Positions 18,050 to 27,045 of a stretch of DNA of 48,726 nt are shown one piece after another. The first letter of the stretch is position 1, and each line of letters starts with the position of its first letter. The DNA comes from Pseudomonadota bacterium (GTDB lineage: Bacteria > Desulfobacterota > Desulfobulbia > Desulfobulbales > Desulfocapsaceae), in contig JAHJNL010000085.1 in NCBI GenBank assembly GCA_018820855.1, positions 1 to 48,726 of the forward strand, in the 5' to 3' direction. The notes beneath the pieces were generated by a model that worked only from the letters and a program-made list of their open reading frames with translations, did no database searches and was not told where the DNA came from. Made by a program: the position numbers and the translations under genes.

Positions 18050-18415
18050 ATTTTGACGATGGTTGATTTGGGTATGAAGAGTCGAGTATTACCTATGGTT
18101 GACCCCTTGGTGGAGCAGGCCGGGTTCGTTCTTCCTTGTGATTTGCGGGAAGTAAAGCAGTGAGAATGGCGTGATATCGAGCGGTTGAGAGGAATGTGTT
18201 TTTATGTTTGTTTTTTAAGTAGTCGTATTGTAAAGTGGTTTACGAGGGTATTGATAAGAGTTCTTGCTGGCGCGTTTGTCAAAAGCGGTTTGTGTCCCGA
18301 TTTTCAACTTATCCTCGAGAGGCAAAGGCATTTTCCCGGACAATTTAAAGGTGAAAATGGTCTTTTGATTATTTTCATTTTTCCTGACCGCTTGCTTGGC
18401 AACGCGATTTCTTAC
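18050..18415 (+). repeat. dispersed repeat A, copy 2
   Basis: The longest copy, with about 95 bp (around 18237-18325) that copy 1 lacks. Its right edge (TTGGCAACGCGATTTCTTA) lies about 10 bases before the ATG of the dihydroorotate-dehydrogenase-like gene. The repeat therefore supplies the whole upstream region of that gene, and no good ribosome site is visible at the junction. Confidence 0.65.
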
Positions 18416-18425
18416 CATCGACGAT

Positions 18426-19409
18426 ATGAAAGACCTATCAACGAAGTACCTTGGGCTGGATCTGAAAAACCCGTTGATTATCGGCAGTTGTGGATTGACC
18501 AATTCGGTTGATAAGATTAAGGAACTTGCTGATAACGGTGCGGGTGCCGTTGTCCTGAAGTCTCTTTTCGAGGAACAGATTCAGGGGCAGCTTGCCGAAA
18601 ACCTGGAAAGTTATACTGCAGATTATCCTGGGGCAACGGATTATATCCGTGAATATACCCGCGGTAATGAGGTGGATACCTATCTTAAACTTATCTCCGG
18701 GGCAAAAAAAGCTGTCGATATTCCTGTAATTGCCAGTATAAACTGCGTATCTGCACGTGAATGGACCTCTTTTGCCAAAGCAGTTGAACAGGAAGGTGCG
18801 GATGCTATAGAACTCAACATTGCTCTGCTCCCCTCAAATCCTAAAATGACGAGTGAGGAGAGTGAGAAGAAGTACGTTGACATCATCCATGCGGTGAGTG
18901 GCATGGTTTCTATCCCTGTCACCTTGAAAATGAGCCATTATTCGGCATCTCTTGCCAATCTCATCCAGAAACTGAGTTGGATCAATAATCTTGCTGGATT
19001 TGTTTTGTTCAATCGGTTCTATACTCCGGACATCGATATTGACAAAATGGTTACCAAACCCGCCGCTATCTTTAGCAATCCTTCTGAAGTATATGAGTCT
19101 TTACGCTGGATTGCTCTGATGTATGGTTTGATTGAAAAGGACCTGGTGGCTTCCACCGGTGTTCATGACAGTGAAGGGCTTATTAAGCAGATCCTGGCAG
19201 GTGCTACCGCCGTCCAGATTGTTTCCACTGTGTATAAAAACGGTGCAGGACAGATTGCAACGATACTTAAAGGGCTAGAGGAATGGATGGAACAAAAATC
19301 GTTTTCCAGCCTTGCTGACTTCAGGGGTAACCTCAGTTATGAAAAGATTGCTGAGCCAGCAGTCTTCGAGCGAACTCAATTTATGAAGTATTTTGGTGGA
19401 TTGTCTTAA
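18426..19409 (+). CDS. dihydroorotate dehydrogenase-like flavoprotein
   Basis: A 327-residue TIM-barrel protein of the PyrD family. The family start MKDLSTKYLGLDLKNPLIIG fixes the ATG at 18426, although a TTG in frame at 18396, inside repeat A, would extend it. Visible family parts are NPLIIGSCGLTN, the FMN-side GAGAVVLKSLFE, IPVIASINC, EGADAIELNIA and the late GATAVQIVST phosphate-binding turn. Canonical PyrD residues of the orotate site (NxSCPN) read differently here (NIALLPSNP), so the substrate is probably not dihydroorotate. It lies 196 bases before rnfC on the same strand and may be a redox partner or simply a neighbour. Confidence 0.8.
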   Translation: MKDLSTKYLGLDLKNPLIIGSCGLTNSVDKIKELADNGAGAVVLKSLFEEQIQGQLAENLESYTADYPGATDYIREYTRGNEVDTYLKLISGAKKAVDIPVIASINCVSAREWTSFAKAVEQEGADAIELNIALLPSNPKMTSEESEKKYVDIIHAVSGMVSIPVTLKMSHYSASLANLIQKLSWINNLAGFVLFNRFYTPDIDIDKMVTKPAAIFSNPSEVYESLRWIALMYGLIEKDLVASTGVHDSEGLIKQILAGATAVQIVSTVYKNGAGQIATILKGLEEWMEQKSFSSLADFRGNLSYEKIAEPAVFERTQFMKYFGGLS

Positions 19410-19605
19410 GGGACCAATCCTGACCTGGGATGGAATACCGGTACAGACCTGCAGCTTTGGTTTGTCTGTGCAAAATTAATTTACACCGCTGAAAAGAGCG
19501 GGACTCTGTTTAGTACCCCCTTGCGGGGTATAAGCTCCTTAACGAAATAATTTTCTTGGAAAAAACAAGAAAAGATTTTCTAAGTCACTAAATTATCAAG
19601 TAGAT

Positions 19606-20931
19606 ATGAAATCGTTGCTGACATTTCCAAAAGGTGGTGTTCATCCGCCTGAATCTAAGGCGCAGACACAGGGGTTAGCTATAGAGGTAATGCCTGTACC
19701 TGATGAACTCGAGCTCATTCTTGGCCAGCACATTGGCGCTCCATGCACACCGACTGTTGCCAAGCGTGATGTGGTCGCAGAAGGCGATGTGGTCGGTGAG
19801 GTCAAAAAAGGGTTGGGCGTTCCACTGCATGCTCCGGTTGCCGGGAAAATTAAAGAAATAGCAACATCGGCACATCCGATGCGGGTAAGTGCTCCCTCCA
19901 TTACCCTGGTGGTGGATAAGGAGGCAGAACCTGTTCACTACCAGTGGATGGACTGGCATCATCTTTCCAGTGCTGACTTGTTAGCCAAAATATACGATGC
20001 CGGTATTGTCGGTATCGGTGGTGCAGGTTTTCCCACCCATGTAAAGCTCAATCCGCCTGCAAATTCTCCGATTGATACCCTGGTGCTTAACGGTGCCGAA
20101 TGCGAACCGTATATCACCGCCGATCATCGACAGATGCTTGAAAATCCGATGGAGATAGTCGAAGGTGCGAATATCATCCTTAAAATTCTCGGTATCAGCG
20201 AGTGTCATATCGGCATTGAAAGCAATAAACCCGATGCTATCCGGGAGATGAGCAAGGCTGCTCAGGATGCTTCGGGTGCAGACGGGAGCATCAAAATCCA
20301 GACCTTGCAGGTAAAGTACCCTCAAGGATCAGAAAAACAGCTGATCCAGGCTATCACCGGCAGGAAAGTGCCAGCGATGGCCTTGCCTTCTGCAGTGGGA
20401 GTTGTGGTGCAAAATGTCACCACGGCAAAGGCTATATACAATGCTGTAGTGTACAGCAAGCCATTGTGTGAAAAGGTTGTCACCATTGCCGGAAAAGGTA
20501 TCGCCCGACCAGCTAATCTGCAGGTTAAGATAGGTACGAAAGTAGCCGATATCGTAGATTACCTTGGCGGTTTGAGGCCAGGCCTTGCCAAGATCATCAT
20601 GGGTGGTCCTATGATGGGTTTTGCCGTCTCCAGCCTGGATGTACCGGTAACAAAAACTACCTCTGCCGTCCTGTTTTTGACGGAAGATGAGATCGATACT
20701 AAACCGCACTCTGCGTGCATCCGCTGTGGATGGTGTCTCGAGGCATGTCCGATGGGACTGGAACCAAAAGAGATTGGTATTTATGTAGAAGCTGACAGGG
20801 CGGAGGATACCGAGCAGTTTGGTGTCTTTGATTGTTTTGAATGTGGCTCCTGCGCTTATGTCTGTCCTGCCAAACGACCACTTGTACAATTTGTGCGTTT
20901 GGCAAAGATGAAGGCGAAGCGGGCACAATAG
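19606..20931 (+). CDS. rnfC: RnfC, NADH-side subunit of the Rnf complex
   Basis: This 441-residue peripheral subunit carries electrons between NAD(H) and the membrane part of Rnf. It opens with FPKGGVHPPESK, typical of RnfC, and has the FMN/NADH-binding region GIVGIGGAGFPTHVKLNPP and LVLNGAECEPYITADHRQML (Nqo1-like fold, about residues 130-185). Two [4Fe-4S] motifs close it: CIRCGWCLEACPMG and CFECGSCAYVCPAKRP (about residues 370-425). It is the first gene of rnfCDGEAB. About 320 bases, partly a MITE-like insert, separate it from rnfD. Confidence 0.95.
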   Translation: MKSLLTFPKGGVHPPESKAQTQGLAIEVMPVPDELELILGQHIGAPCTPTVAKRDVVAEGDVVGEVKKGLGVPLHAPVAGKIKEIATSAHPMRVSAPSITLVVDKEAEPVHYQWMDWHHLSSADLLAKIYDAGIVGIGGAGFPTHVKLNPPANSPIDTLVLNGAECEPYITADHRQMLENPMEIVEGANIILKILGISECHIGIESNKPDAIREMSKAAQDASGADGSIKIQTLQVKYPQGSEKQLIQAITGRKVPAMALPSAVGVVVQNVTTAKAIYNAVVYSKPLCEKVVTIAGKGIARPANLQVKIGTKVADIVDYLGGLRPGLAKIIMGGPMMGFAVSSLDVPVTKTTSAVLFLTEDEIDTKPHSACIRCGWCLEACPMGLEPKEIGIYVEADRAEDTEQFGVFDCFECGSCAYVCPAKRPLVQFVRLAKMKAKRAQ

Positions 20932-21078
20932 TCGCAATAGAATTTAGTACCTTAGGAATTTTGTTCTTGTTTTTGAGAAAGAATTTCGTGAAGGTACTTA
21001 TCCCCTTTTATTAGGGTTAGAACATTTTGGACCTGTTTAAGGAATAGTTGCCCTGATCTTCGTCACGGGTATATGTAT

Positions 21079-21231
21079 TAACTAGTGTCTGTCCAGAAAT
21101 GAGATTTTTTGTTCTAAATTGAGACGCTCGATGGATTGACCGCAGGCATCTGTGCGATATTCCAAGGATTAAATTTTGAGTGCAACGAAGAGTTAGAACG
21201 AAATGGCCATTTATGGCCTGATACTAACTAG
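21079..21231. mobile_element. MITE-like insert between rnfC and rnfD
   Basis: A 139-bp core (21086-21224) lies between two copies of TAACTAG (21079-21085 and 21225-21231), which look like a target duplication. Its ends are imperfect inverted repeats of about 32 bases. The inner parts agree best: TTTTGTTCTAA on the left and TTTCGTTCTAA on the inverted right. It has no coding capacity. The rest of 20932-21078 shows no gene. Confidence 0.45.
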
Positions 21232-21249
21232 GATGTTTTGAGGAGAGTC

Positions 21250-22305
21250 GTGAGCAAACAGCAAGCTTCAGACGACCTGACAACTGCAAAAGCGGGATTG
21301 TGGAAGGTTTCCATTTCGCCGCACCTGAAAAGCAGTGAGTCGGTCGAGAAAATTATGTGGACGGTTGTGGCCTGTCTTGTACCGTCACTGATTTTGTCGG
21401 TTTTCGTGTTCGGAATACAAACGCTTATTATCACAGCTGTTTCGGTAATAAGCTGTGTTGTTGTGGAAGCGGTGAGTCAAAAAACCCTGGGCAGAAAGGT
21501 GACGATCAAGGACGGCAGTGCCGTGCTTACCGGGTTGCTTTTGGCTTTTGTTATACCACCTGGCGTTTCGCCGCTTCTGCCGATTTTGGCCGCAGTGTTC
21601 GCCATCTATATCGGCAAGCATCTCCTTGGCGGTATCGGTTACAATTTCTTTAATCCAGCCCTTCTGGGCCGGGCATTTTTGCTGGCATCTTTTCCGGTTG
21701 CCATGACTTCGGCCTGGCTCACGCCCATTGAGGGATTTGACATATTCTCGCATCTGGGTCGTTCCATAGACGCTGTCTCGACTGCCACCCCATTGGCTGT
21801 TTTGAAAGAACAGGGAATGGTGGCCTTCACGAATGCGTTCGGCAGTGGTGCAAGTCTGTATACCAATTTCTTCCTTGGCTGGCGTCCAGGCTGTATTGGG
21901 GAAACATCGGGTTTTCTGCTGGTTCTTGGTGGATTGTATCTCATCTATCGAGGCTATATCACCTGGCATATCCCAGTTTCACTTCTTGGTACTATTGCTG
22001 TGCTGACCTGGATCTTCGGTGGAGAAAGTTATTTCACCGGTGACCCGCTGCTTGCCCTTCTCTCCGGTGGAGCCTTGCTCGGTGCTTTTTATATGGCAAC
22101 CGATTATGTCACCAGTCCGACAACGAAAACATCGAAGATAATTTTTGGTATCGGCATCGGTGGCCTCACTGTGCTTATCAGACTAAAAGGTGGGTATCCC
22201 GAAGGTATCTGCTATGCAATACTTCTTATGAATCCTCTCAGTACCGTTCTCGACAGTTGGTTTAAACCAAAACGTTTTGCTCCACCGGCAGGAGGAACAA
22301 AATGA
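21250..22305 (+). CDS. rnfD: RnfD, membrane subunit with covalent FMN
   Basis: An integral membrane protein of 351 residues from the GTG at 21250. That start is chosen because GAGGAG lies about 6 bases before it; an in-frame TTG at 21238 overlaps the ribosome site. It belongs to the NqrB/RnfD family. GSAVLTGLLLAFVIPPGVSP and GYNFFNPALLGRAFLL are the conserved membrane blocks. VSTATPLAVL contains the Thr to which ApbE attaches FMN through a phosphodiester bond. Its stop overlaps the rnfG start (ATGA), so the two are coupled. Confidence 0.95.
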   Translation: MSKQQASDDLTTAKAGLWKVSISPHLKSSESVEKIMWTVVACLVPSLILSVFVFGIQTLIITAVSVISCVVVEAVSQKTLGRKVTIKDGSAVLTGLLLAFVIPPGVSPLLPILAAVFAIYIGKHLLGGIGYNFFNPALLGRAFLLASFPVAMTSAWLTPIEGFDIFSHLGRSIDAVSTATPLAVLKEQGMVAFTNAFGSGASLYTNFFLGWRPGCIGETSGFLLVLGGLYLIYRGYITWHIPVSLLGTIAVLTWIFGGESYFTGDPLLALLSGGALLGAFYMATDYVTSPTTKTSKIIFGIGIGGLTVLIRLKGGYPEGICYAILLMNPLSTVLDSWFKPKRFAPPAGGTK

Positions 22306-23198
22306 AAGATATGATAACAATTGTCGTCCGCCTCACGGTATCCTGCGTGCTGGCCGCAACCGTTATGGGCTTGTGTTTCATCTTTACCAGCAATGCCAAA
22401 AAACACAACGAGCACATCAAAGAGCAACAGGTGATGTACGAATTGCTTGGCTATAAAGATGGTGCCGAAATTCCTGGTTCGCTTGCCCTGCATGAAGTCT
22501 ACCGCTATGTTATCAGCAGCAGTGAAAAACAGTCGATCGGCTACGTTGTACCTCAGGGACACGGAGAAGAAACTGGTTTTATCTTTGTTAATATTGATTT
22601 GAATGGTGTTCTGATTGAAACCAAACCAATCGCACTGAGCGAAAGTGAAGTGCTGGAGGCGGAAACCCGTAACAAGGCTGTCCTGGCAGCAGTTGGTCCT
22701 GGATATGAGGTGAGTTTTGCCGATCAGACCATTGTCGTGACCGACAACGGTAAACGAATCGCTTACCTGCTTGGTGGTAAGTTCCAGGGTTTTAAGACCT
22801 TTGTCAGTGTGATGTTGGCTGTTGATCCCGCTTTTACTCTGATCGGGATGGAAATTCTCGAGCATGAGGAAGACCCGGGGCTCGGAGCGGAAATTGAGCA
22901 GGATTACTTCAAGAACCAGTTTAAAGGAAAGCCCTTTGAGGCGCTTAAGACGATAAATGTGGTGAAAGCACCCATCCCTGCCGACTATCTCAAGGCGTTG
23001 AATGGTAAGGTCAGTGAAGGGGATATCCTGAAGTTTCGCGAGCAGTATAAGGACCATGATATCTATGCTCTCACCGGTGCTACCATTTCATCAAGGGCCG
23101 TCAGTAATGGAGTTAAAGGCATTGTGACAAAATTTTCCTACCGTGTAAACGTATTGGATAAGGTTCTGAAAGAACAGCAGCTAGCTGTATCGTTTTAA
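22302..23198 (+). CDS. rnfG: RnfG, periplasmic FMN-carrying subunit
   Basis: A 298-residue protein with one N-terminal membrane anchor (residues 5-28), followed by an FMN-binding domain outside the membrane. The flavinylation motif TGATISSRAV, at about residues 256-265, holds the acceptor Thr. GFKTFVSVMLAVDP and EHEEDPGLGAEI are further family blocks. It is longer than E. coli RsxG (about 206 residues). It is coupled to rnfD by a 4-base overlap and followed by rnfE after about 20 bases. Confidence 0.95.
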   Translation: MKDMITIVVRLTVSCVLAATVMGLCFIFTSNAKKHNEHIKEQQVMYELLGYKDGAEIPGSLALHEVYRYVISSSEKQSIGYVVPQGHGEETGFIFVNIDLNGVLIETKPIALSESEVLEAETRNKAVLAAVGPGYEVSFADQTIVVTDNGKRIAYLLGGKFQGFKTFVSVMLAVDPAFTLIGMEILEHEEDPGLGAEIEQDYFKNQFKGKPFEALKTINVVKAPIPADYLKALNGKVSEGDILKFREQYKDHDIYALTGATISSRAVSNGVKGIVTKFSYRVNVLDKVLKEQQLAVSF

Positions 23199-23219
23199 TT
23201 TTTGTAAGAGGAAGTCGAC

Positions 23220-23837
23220 GTGGCAAATGACAAATCTAGCATGCAGCTGATATCCAGAGGCATCTTGAGTGAAAACCCTATCTTCAAGCTGGCGCTCTCC
23301 ATGTGTCCCGCCGTTGGTATTTCGACCACGGTGATGAACGGCTTCATGCTGGGAGTTGCGGTACTTTTCGTCCAGGTTTTTTCCAGTATAACAATATCAC
23401 TCTTTAAAAATCTCATTCATCCCAGGATTCGTATCCCAACCTACACGCTGACCATTGCTACCTGGGTGACCGTTATTGACCTGGTACTGGCTGCGTATAT
23501 GCCGGAAGCCTACGCCAAGATGGGCATTTTTGTAAAACTTATTGTGGCGTTTGCCATCATTACTATGCGGCTGGAGATGTTTGCCTGTAAAGAATCAGTA
23601 AAAGATTCTTTTTGGGATGGTTTAGGCATGGGCCTTGGCTTTATGGTCGGGATGATGGCTATCGGGTTTGTCCGGGAACTTCTCGGCTCCGGTGCAATCT
23701 TGGGTTATGATGTTCTTGGTTTCAAACCGTTGCTTTTCTTCATTCTGCCCAGTGCCGGTTTCTTCGTGGTCGGTTTGATGATGGCTTTTTTCAACTGGAT
23801 TGAAATTTATTATAAACGCTCAAGAGGGTTAAAATGA
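23220..23837 (+). CDS. rnfE: RnfE, integral membrane subunit
   Basis: A 205-residue, six-helix membrane protein of the RnfE/NqrD family, starting at a GTG with AAGAGGAAG upstream. NPIFKLALSMCPAVGIST near the start and the FACKESVKDSFWDGLGMGLG region (with a Cys) are characteristic. RnfA and RnfE are homologous and inserted in opposite orientations, forming the electron and ion path across the membrane. The last bases overlap the rnfA ATG by 4. Confidence 0.95.
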   Translation: MANDKSSMQLISRGILSENPIFKLALSMCPAVGISTTVMNGFMLGVAVLFVQVFSSITISLFKNLIHPRIRIPTYTLTIATWVTVIDLVLAAYMPEAYAKMGIFVKLIVAFAIITMRLEMFACKESVKDSFWDGLGMGLGFMVGMMAIGFVRELLGSGAILGYDVLGFKPLLFFILPSAGFFVVGLMMAFFNWIEIYYKRSRGLK

Positions 23838-24778
23838 AGACTCTTGCAAAAATAAAATTTATCGTCCTGGCTGTGCTGCTTTTTTTAGCGGCGCCGCTCT
23901 TTTCCCAGGCTGAAGGACTCATTGCCGATCAGAGCTTTAAGGCGGATAACGAAATTCTTGTGACTTTTACCGGACCGGTCGATAAGGCAGTGGCAGAGGA
24001 TATAGGGAACTATACTGTCTATGAGGAACCGGACCCGGATATCAGATTGGTAGTCAGTTCCGCTACTCTTAATGAGGAGGGAAAACGTCTTTCCCTTATT
24101 TTTACCGAACCGCTGAATACTGCGACGACCCATGTAATCTCAATCAAGGGGCTTGCCGGGATCGAGAAAACCACATTTACGGTGAGTAAGTCGTATCTTG
24201 GTTACCTGTTTGGGATTCTTATTTCTGCTCTTCTTATCAATAACTTTGTCTTTACCAAGTATCTTGGACTCTGTGTCTTTTTCGGAACTTCGAAGAAAAA
24301 AGATACGGCCAAGGGGATGGGAGTGGTTTTTACCCTTGTCATGGTCGTGTCGGCGCTGATGAGTTGGTTCTTCTACAATTTTATCCTTATACCGTATGAC
24401 CTGAATTTCCTGCAGATTGTGGTTTTCATCGGCCTGGTTTCACTTACGGTTCAGGCGGTTGATACGGTTCTTAGAAAGGTAAACCCCATCCTGTTTAACT
24501 CCTTTGGGGTATACCTTGTTCTGGTTATTGCCAACTGTGTCATTATTGCTGTTCCTTTGATTCTGGCAAATAACAATTACAATATTTTTGAGACATTTAT
24601 GCTGGCTCTCGGCGCCGGCGGCGGTTTTCTTCTTGCCCTGTATCTGATGAGTTCCGTCAGTGAGCGCATGCAGCTTGCCAATATTCCGCCGAGCTTCAAA
24701 GGGCTGCCGATTTCCTTTATTGTAGCCGGGCAGTTCGCCATGGCTTTTCTTGGATTTTCAGGTCTCCAGCTTTTCTAG
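23834..24778 (+). CDS. rnfA: RnfA with an extra N-terminal exported Ig-like domain
   Basis: The C-terminal 190 or so residues are ordinary RnfA: LISALLINNFVFTKYLGLCV and FFGTSKKKDTAKGMG, six helices, and AGGGFLLALYLMSSVSER. Ordinary RnfA is about 190 residues; this one is 314. The extra 120 residues are a signal peptide (VLAVLLFLAAPLFSQAEG) and a compact beta-sandwich with the pattern of SbsA/Big_5 Ig-like domains (ILVTFTGPVDKAVAEDIGNY, LNEEGKRLSLIFTEPLN, HVISIKGLAGI). That domain should lie in the periplasm. The fusion is in frame with no stop or internal ribosome site seen. It overlaps rnfE by 4 bases, so the upstream ATG is the real start. Confidence 0.9.
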   Translation: MKTLAKIKFIVLAVLLFLAAPLFSQAEGLIADQSFKADNEILVTFTGPVDKAVAEDIGNYTVYEEPDPDIRLVVSSATLNEEGKRLSLIFTEPLNTATTHVISIKGLAGIEKTTFTVSKSYLGYLFGILISALLINNFVFTKYLGLCVFFGTSKKKDTAKGMGVVFTLVMVVSALMSWFFYNFILIPYDLNFLQIVVFIGLVSLTVQAVDTVLRKVNPILFNSFGVYLVLVIANCVIIAVPLILANNNYNIFETFMLALGAGGGFLLALYLMSSVSERMQLANIPPSFKGLPISFIVAGQFAMAFLGFSGLQLF

Positions 24779-24829
24779 ATGCCAGCTATTAAGTATAAAA
24801 ACGTAGAATTAATTTGAGAGTAAAAAAAT

Positions 24830-25705
24830 ATGGATCCGGCATTAATTAAATTAGCATTAGGTGGTCTGGTTCTGCTCGGCTGCATTGGGTTGTTCTTTGG
24901 CATTGGTTTGGCCATTGCTGCCCACAAATTTGCAGTTGAGGTCAATCCGCTCATTGAAGAAGTTGTTGAGTCCTTGCCTATGGCTCAGTGCGGGGGCTGT
25001 GGCTATCCAGGCTGTGAAGGCTATGCCAGAGCAGTGGTTAATGATCCGGATGTGCCACCGAACCTCTGCTTCCCCGGAAAAGAGAAGGTTGCCAACAGGG
25101 TTGCAGAACTGACCGGTAAGAAGATGACAGCACTTGAGGATCAAATTGCTCTGGTTCGCTGTTCGAGAGTGGAAGGCAGGGTAAGTCATAAGCACGAATA
25201 TTACGGTTTCGCCTCCTGCACTGCGGCTAACCTCAGTTTCGGAGGACCCTCAGCCTGCCAGTATGCCTGTATAGGCCTCGGCGAATGTGCAGCTGTTTGT
25301 CCTTTTGATGCAATCGAAATGGTGGAGAACTTTCCCGTTGTCAATCCCGATAAGTGCGTCAGTTGCGGTGTTTGTGTGAAGACGTGCCCGAAAAAGATCA
25401 TCGAGATTCAAACCCTGAAAGCGCGCGTGTACGTTCCGTGTTCGACACAAGAGCTTGGTAAGAATGTAAAAGCTGTCTGCCAGGTTGGGTGTATTGGTTG
25501 CAAGATGTGCGTTAAGGCCTGCCCGGCAGATGCTGTAACATATGAAGGTAACGTGGTAAAAATTGATCATAAAGCATGTATCGCCTACGGTCCGAGTTGC
25601 GAAACCGCTTGTGTGACAAAATGCCCTCGTGACATATTCAGACACTATGAAGGCCGTCAGGCAATCTCCAGAAACAGTGCTGTTGGCCTGAAGATGGCTG
25701 GTTAA
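24830..25705 (+). CDS. rnfB: RnfB, ferredoxin-like iron-sulfur subunit
   Basis: A 291-residue subunit that takes electrons from ferredoxin. A membrane anchor (residues 5-32) is followed by the RnfB-type cluster motif MAQCGGCGYPGCEGYA. Several ferredoxin-type [4Fe-4S] motifs follow: CIGLGECAAVCPFDA, CVSCGVCVKTCPKK, CIGCKMCVKACPAD and a last one, CETACVTKCPRD. It closes the C-D-G-E-A-B order seen in acetogens and many deltaproteobacteria. ApbE begins 9 bases after its stop. Confidence 0.95.
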   Translation: MDPALIKLALGGLVLLGCIGLFFGIGLAIAAHKFAVEVNPLIEEVVESLPMAQCGGCGYPGCEGYARAVVNDPDVPPNLCFPGKEKVANRVAELTGKKMTALEDQIALVRCSRVEGRVSHKHEYYGFASCTAANLSFGGPSACQYACIGLGECAAVCPFDAIEMVENFPVVNPDKCVSCGVCVKTCPKKIIEIQTLKARVYVPCSTQELGKNVKAVCQVGCIGCKMCVKACPADAVTYEGNVVKIDHKACIAYGPSCETACVTKCPRDIFRHYEGRQAISRNSAVGLKMAG

Positions 25706-25714
25706 TAATTCAAG

Positions 25715-26764
25715 ATGGAAAAAGATATGAAAAATCCAGAGACTCCCTTTGATCATAAAAGAAGATCGTTTTTGAAACTCTCCGGCCTTTTGGGACTTGG
25801 TGCTGCATCAGCCGCTTTTCTGCCCGCGGAAAAGGCAGAGGCTTTTCTCTTTGGTGCCAGGGAATTTAAAGTAACAAAGACTCGACTTGCCATGGGCACA
25901 TTTGTGGCGATGACTGCAATCCATCCCTCGCGTGATGAAGCTGAACAGGCAATAGGGCTTGCTTTTGAGGAGATCGACAGGCTTAATGGCATGCTGACCC
26001 ACTTTGAAAAAAGCTCAGCCATAGGTTCTTTCAATGCCACAGGGAAACTTGAGCAGGCTCCGCAGGAAGTGTTAGAACTGGTTGCTCGTTCGCTTTACTA
26101 TAACAGAGAGACCGGAGGTGCTTTTGATATTACGGTGAAGCCGCTCATTGATCTGTATAAAAACAGTTTTGCCAAGAGCCATCAACCGACGGAAAGTGAA
26201 ATAGACCGTACCATAAAGCTTGTCGGTAGTGAAAACCTGCATTTTCAGAGTGGGGTGCTCCAGTTTGCCGGTAGTGATATGGCCATTACCCTTGATGGTA
26301 TTGCTAAAGGGTATATAGTCGATAAAGCTTCAGAGGTACTACGAGCCAATGGCGTCTCAAATCATCTTATTAATGCCGGTGGTGATATTCGTACCAGCGG
26401 GCTGGCCGCAAAAGGAAAATCTTGGACTGTGGCCGTTCAGGATCCGGCAAAATTAAAAGAATATCCGGACATCATTACCATGAAAGACGGGGCTATTGCC
26501 ACCTCGGGTAATTACGAAATCTACTATGATAATGAAAAGCTGTTTCACCACATAATCAACGGCAGAACCGGGCATTCACCTCATTTATCCAGCAGCGTAA
26601 CGGTTGTTGCTCCTACGGTTATGGATGCAGATGCTTTGGCCACCAGTGTTTTTGTTATGGAACCTGTGAAAGGTGTTCAGTTCATTAACAATCAGCCTGA
26701 TTGTGAATGTTTTGTCATCGGCAAGGGCGGAGATATAAGTCGCTCAAAAGGGTGGCAGGTGTAA
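25715..26764 (+). CDS. apbE: ApbE, FAD:protein FMN transferase
   Basis: A 349-residue enzyme that moves FMN from FAD onto Thr residues of exported flavoproteins, here most likely RnfD and RnfG. The N-terminus has a twin-arginine signal (KRRSFLKLSG, then a hydrophobic stretch to AEKAEA), so it is exported folded. ApbE blocks seen are TRLAMGTFVAMTA, GGAFDITVKPL, TLDGIAKGYIVDKA, NAGGDIRTSG, and HHIINGRTG with the metal/FAD site residues; VMDADALATSVFVM is near the end. It directly follows rnfB and is probably in the same transcript. Confidence 0.95.
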   Translation: MEKDMKNPETPFDHKRRSFLKLSGLLGLGAASAAFLPAEKAEAFLFGAREFKVTKTRLAMGTFVAMTAIHPSRDEAEQAIGLAFEEIDRLNGMLTHFEKSSAIGSFNATGKLEQAPQEVLELVARSLYYNRETGGAFDITVKPLIDLYKNSFAKSHQPTESEIDRTIKLVGSENLHFQSGVLQFAGSDMAITLDGIAKGYIVDKASEVLRANGVSNHLINAGGDIRTSGLAAKGKSWTVAVQDPAKLKEYPDIITMKDGAIATSGNYEIYYDNEKLFHHIINGRTGHSPHLSSSVTVVAPTVMDADALATSVFVMEPVKGVQFINNQPDCECFVIGKGGDISRSKGWQV

Positions 26765-27045
26765 CCGCATTTCTCATGACTTTTTTGATTTGAATCGTAC
26801 GTTTTGTATTTATGAGATGTATTATGAGCAAGCGGTAAATAGAATATTTTCGATTTCAGAGGAAAAAAACCACGCTTCTGGGCAGTCGATTTTCCCGAAG
26901 CGTCCTCGGTACAGGCCATTTGCGGTACATTAGTAGAGCTACATGGCCTGTGCCTTGATCTGCGCAAAACGTAACTGATGAGAATTGGATAGGTTCACTC
27001 TCCAATTGCAGGTCTTCAGGGAGAATCGTGTTGCTTTTGCAGAGA
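26765..27045. other. gene-free stretch after apbE
   Basis: No gene is seen. One inverted repeat is present: ACAGGCCAT near 26915 and ATGGCCTGT near 26943, with a loop of about 20 bases. There is no T-run, so it is not a clear terminator for the rnf operon. Confidence 0.4.

Noticed and set aside
19511-19534. Hairpin TACCCC/GGGGTA before rnfC as a terminator or riboswitch
   Set aside because: A six-pair stem without a T-run or known riboswitch features; too weak to call.
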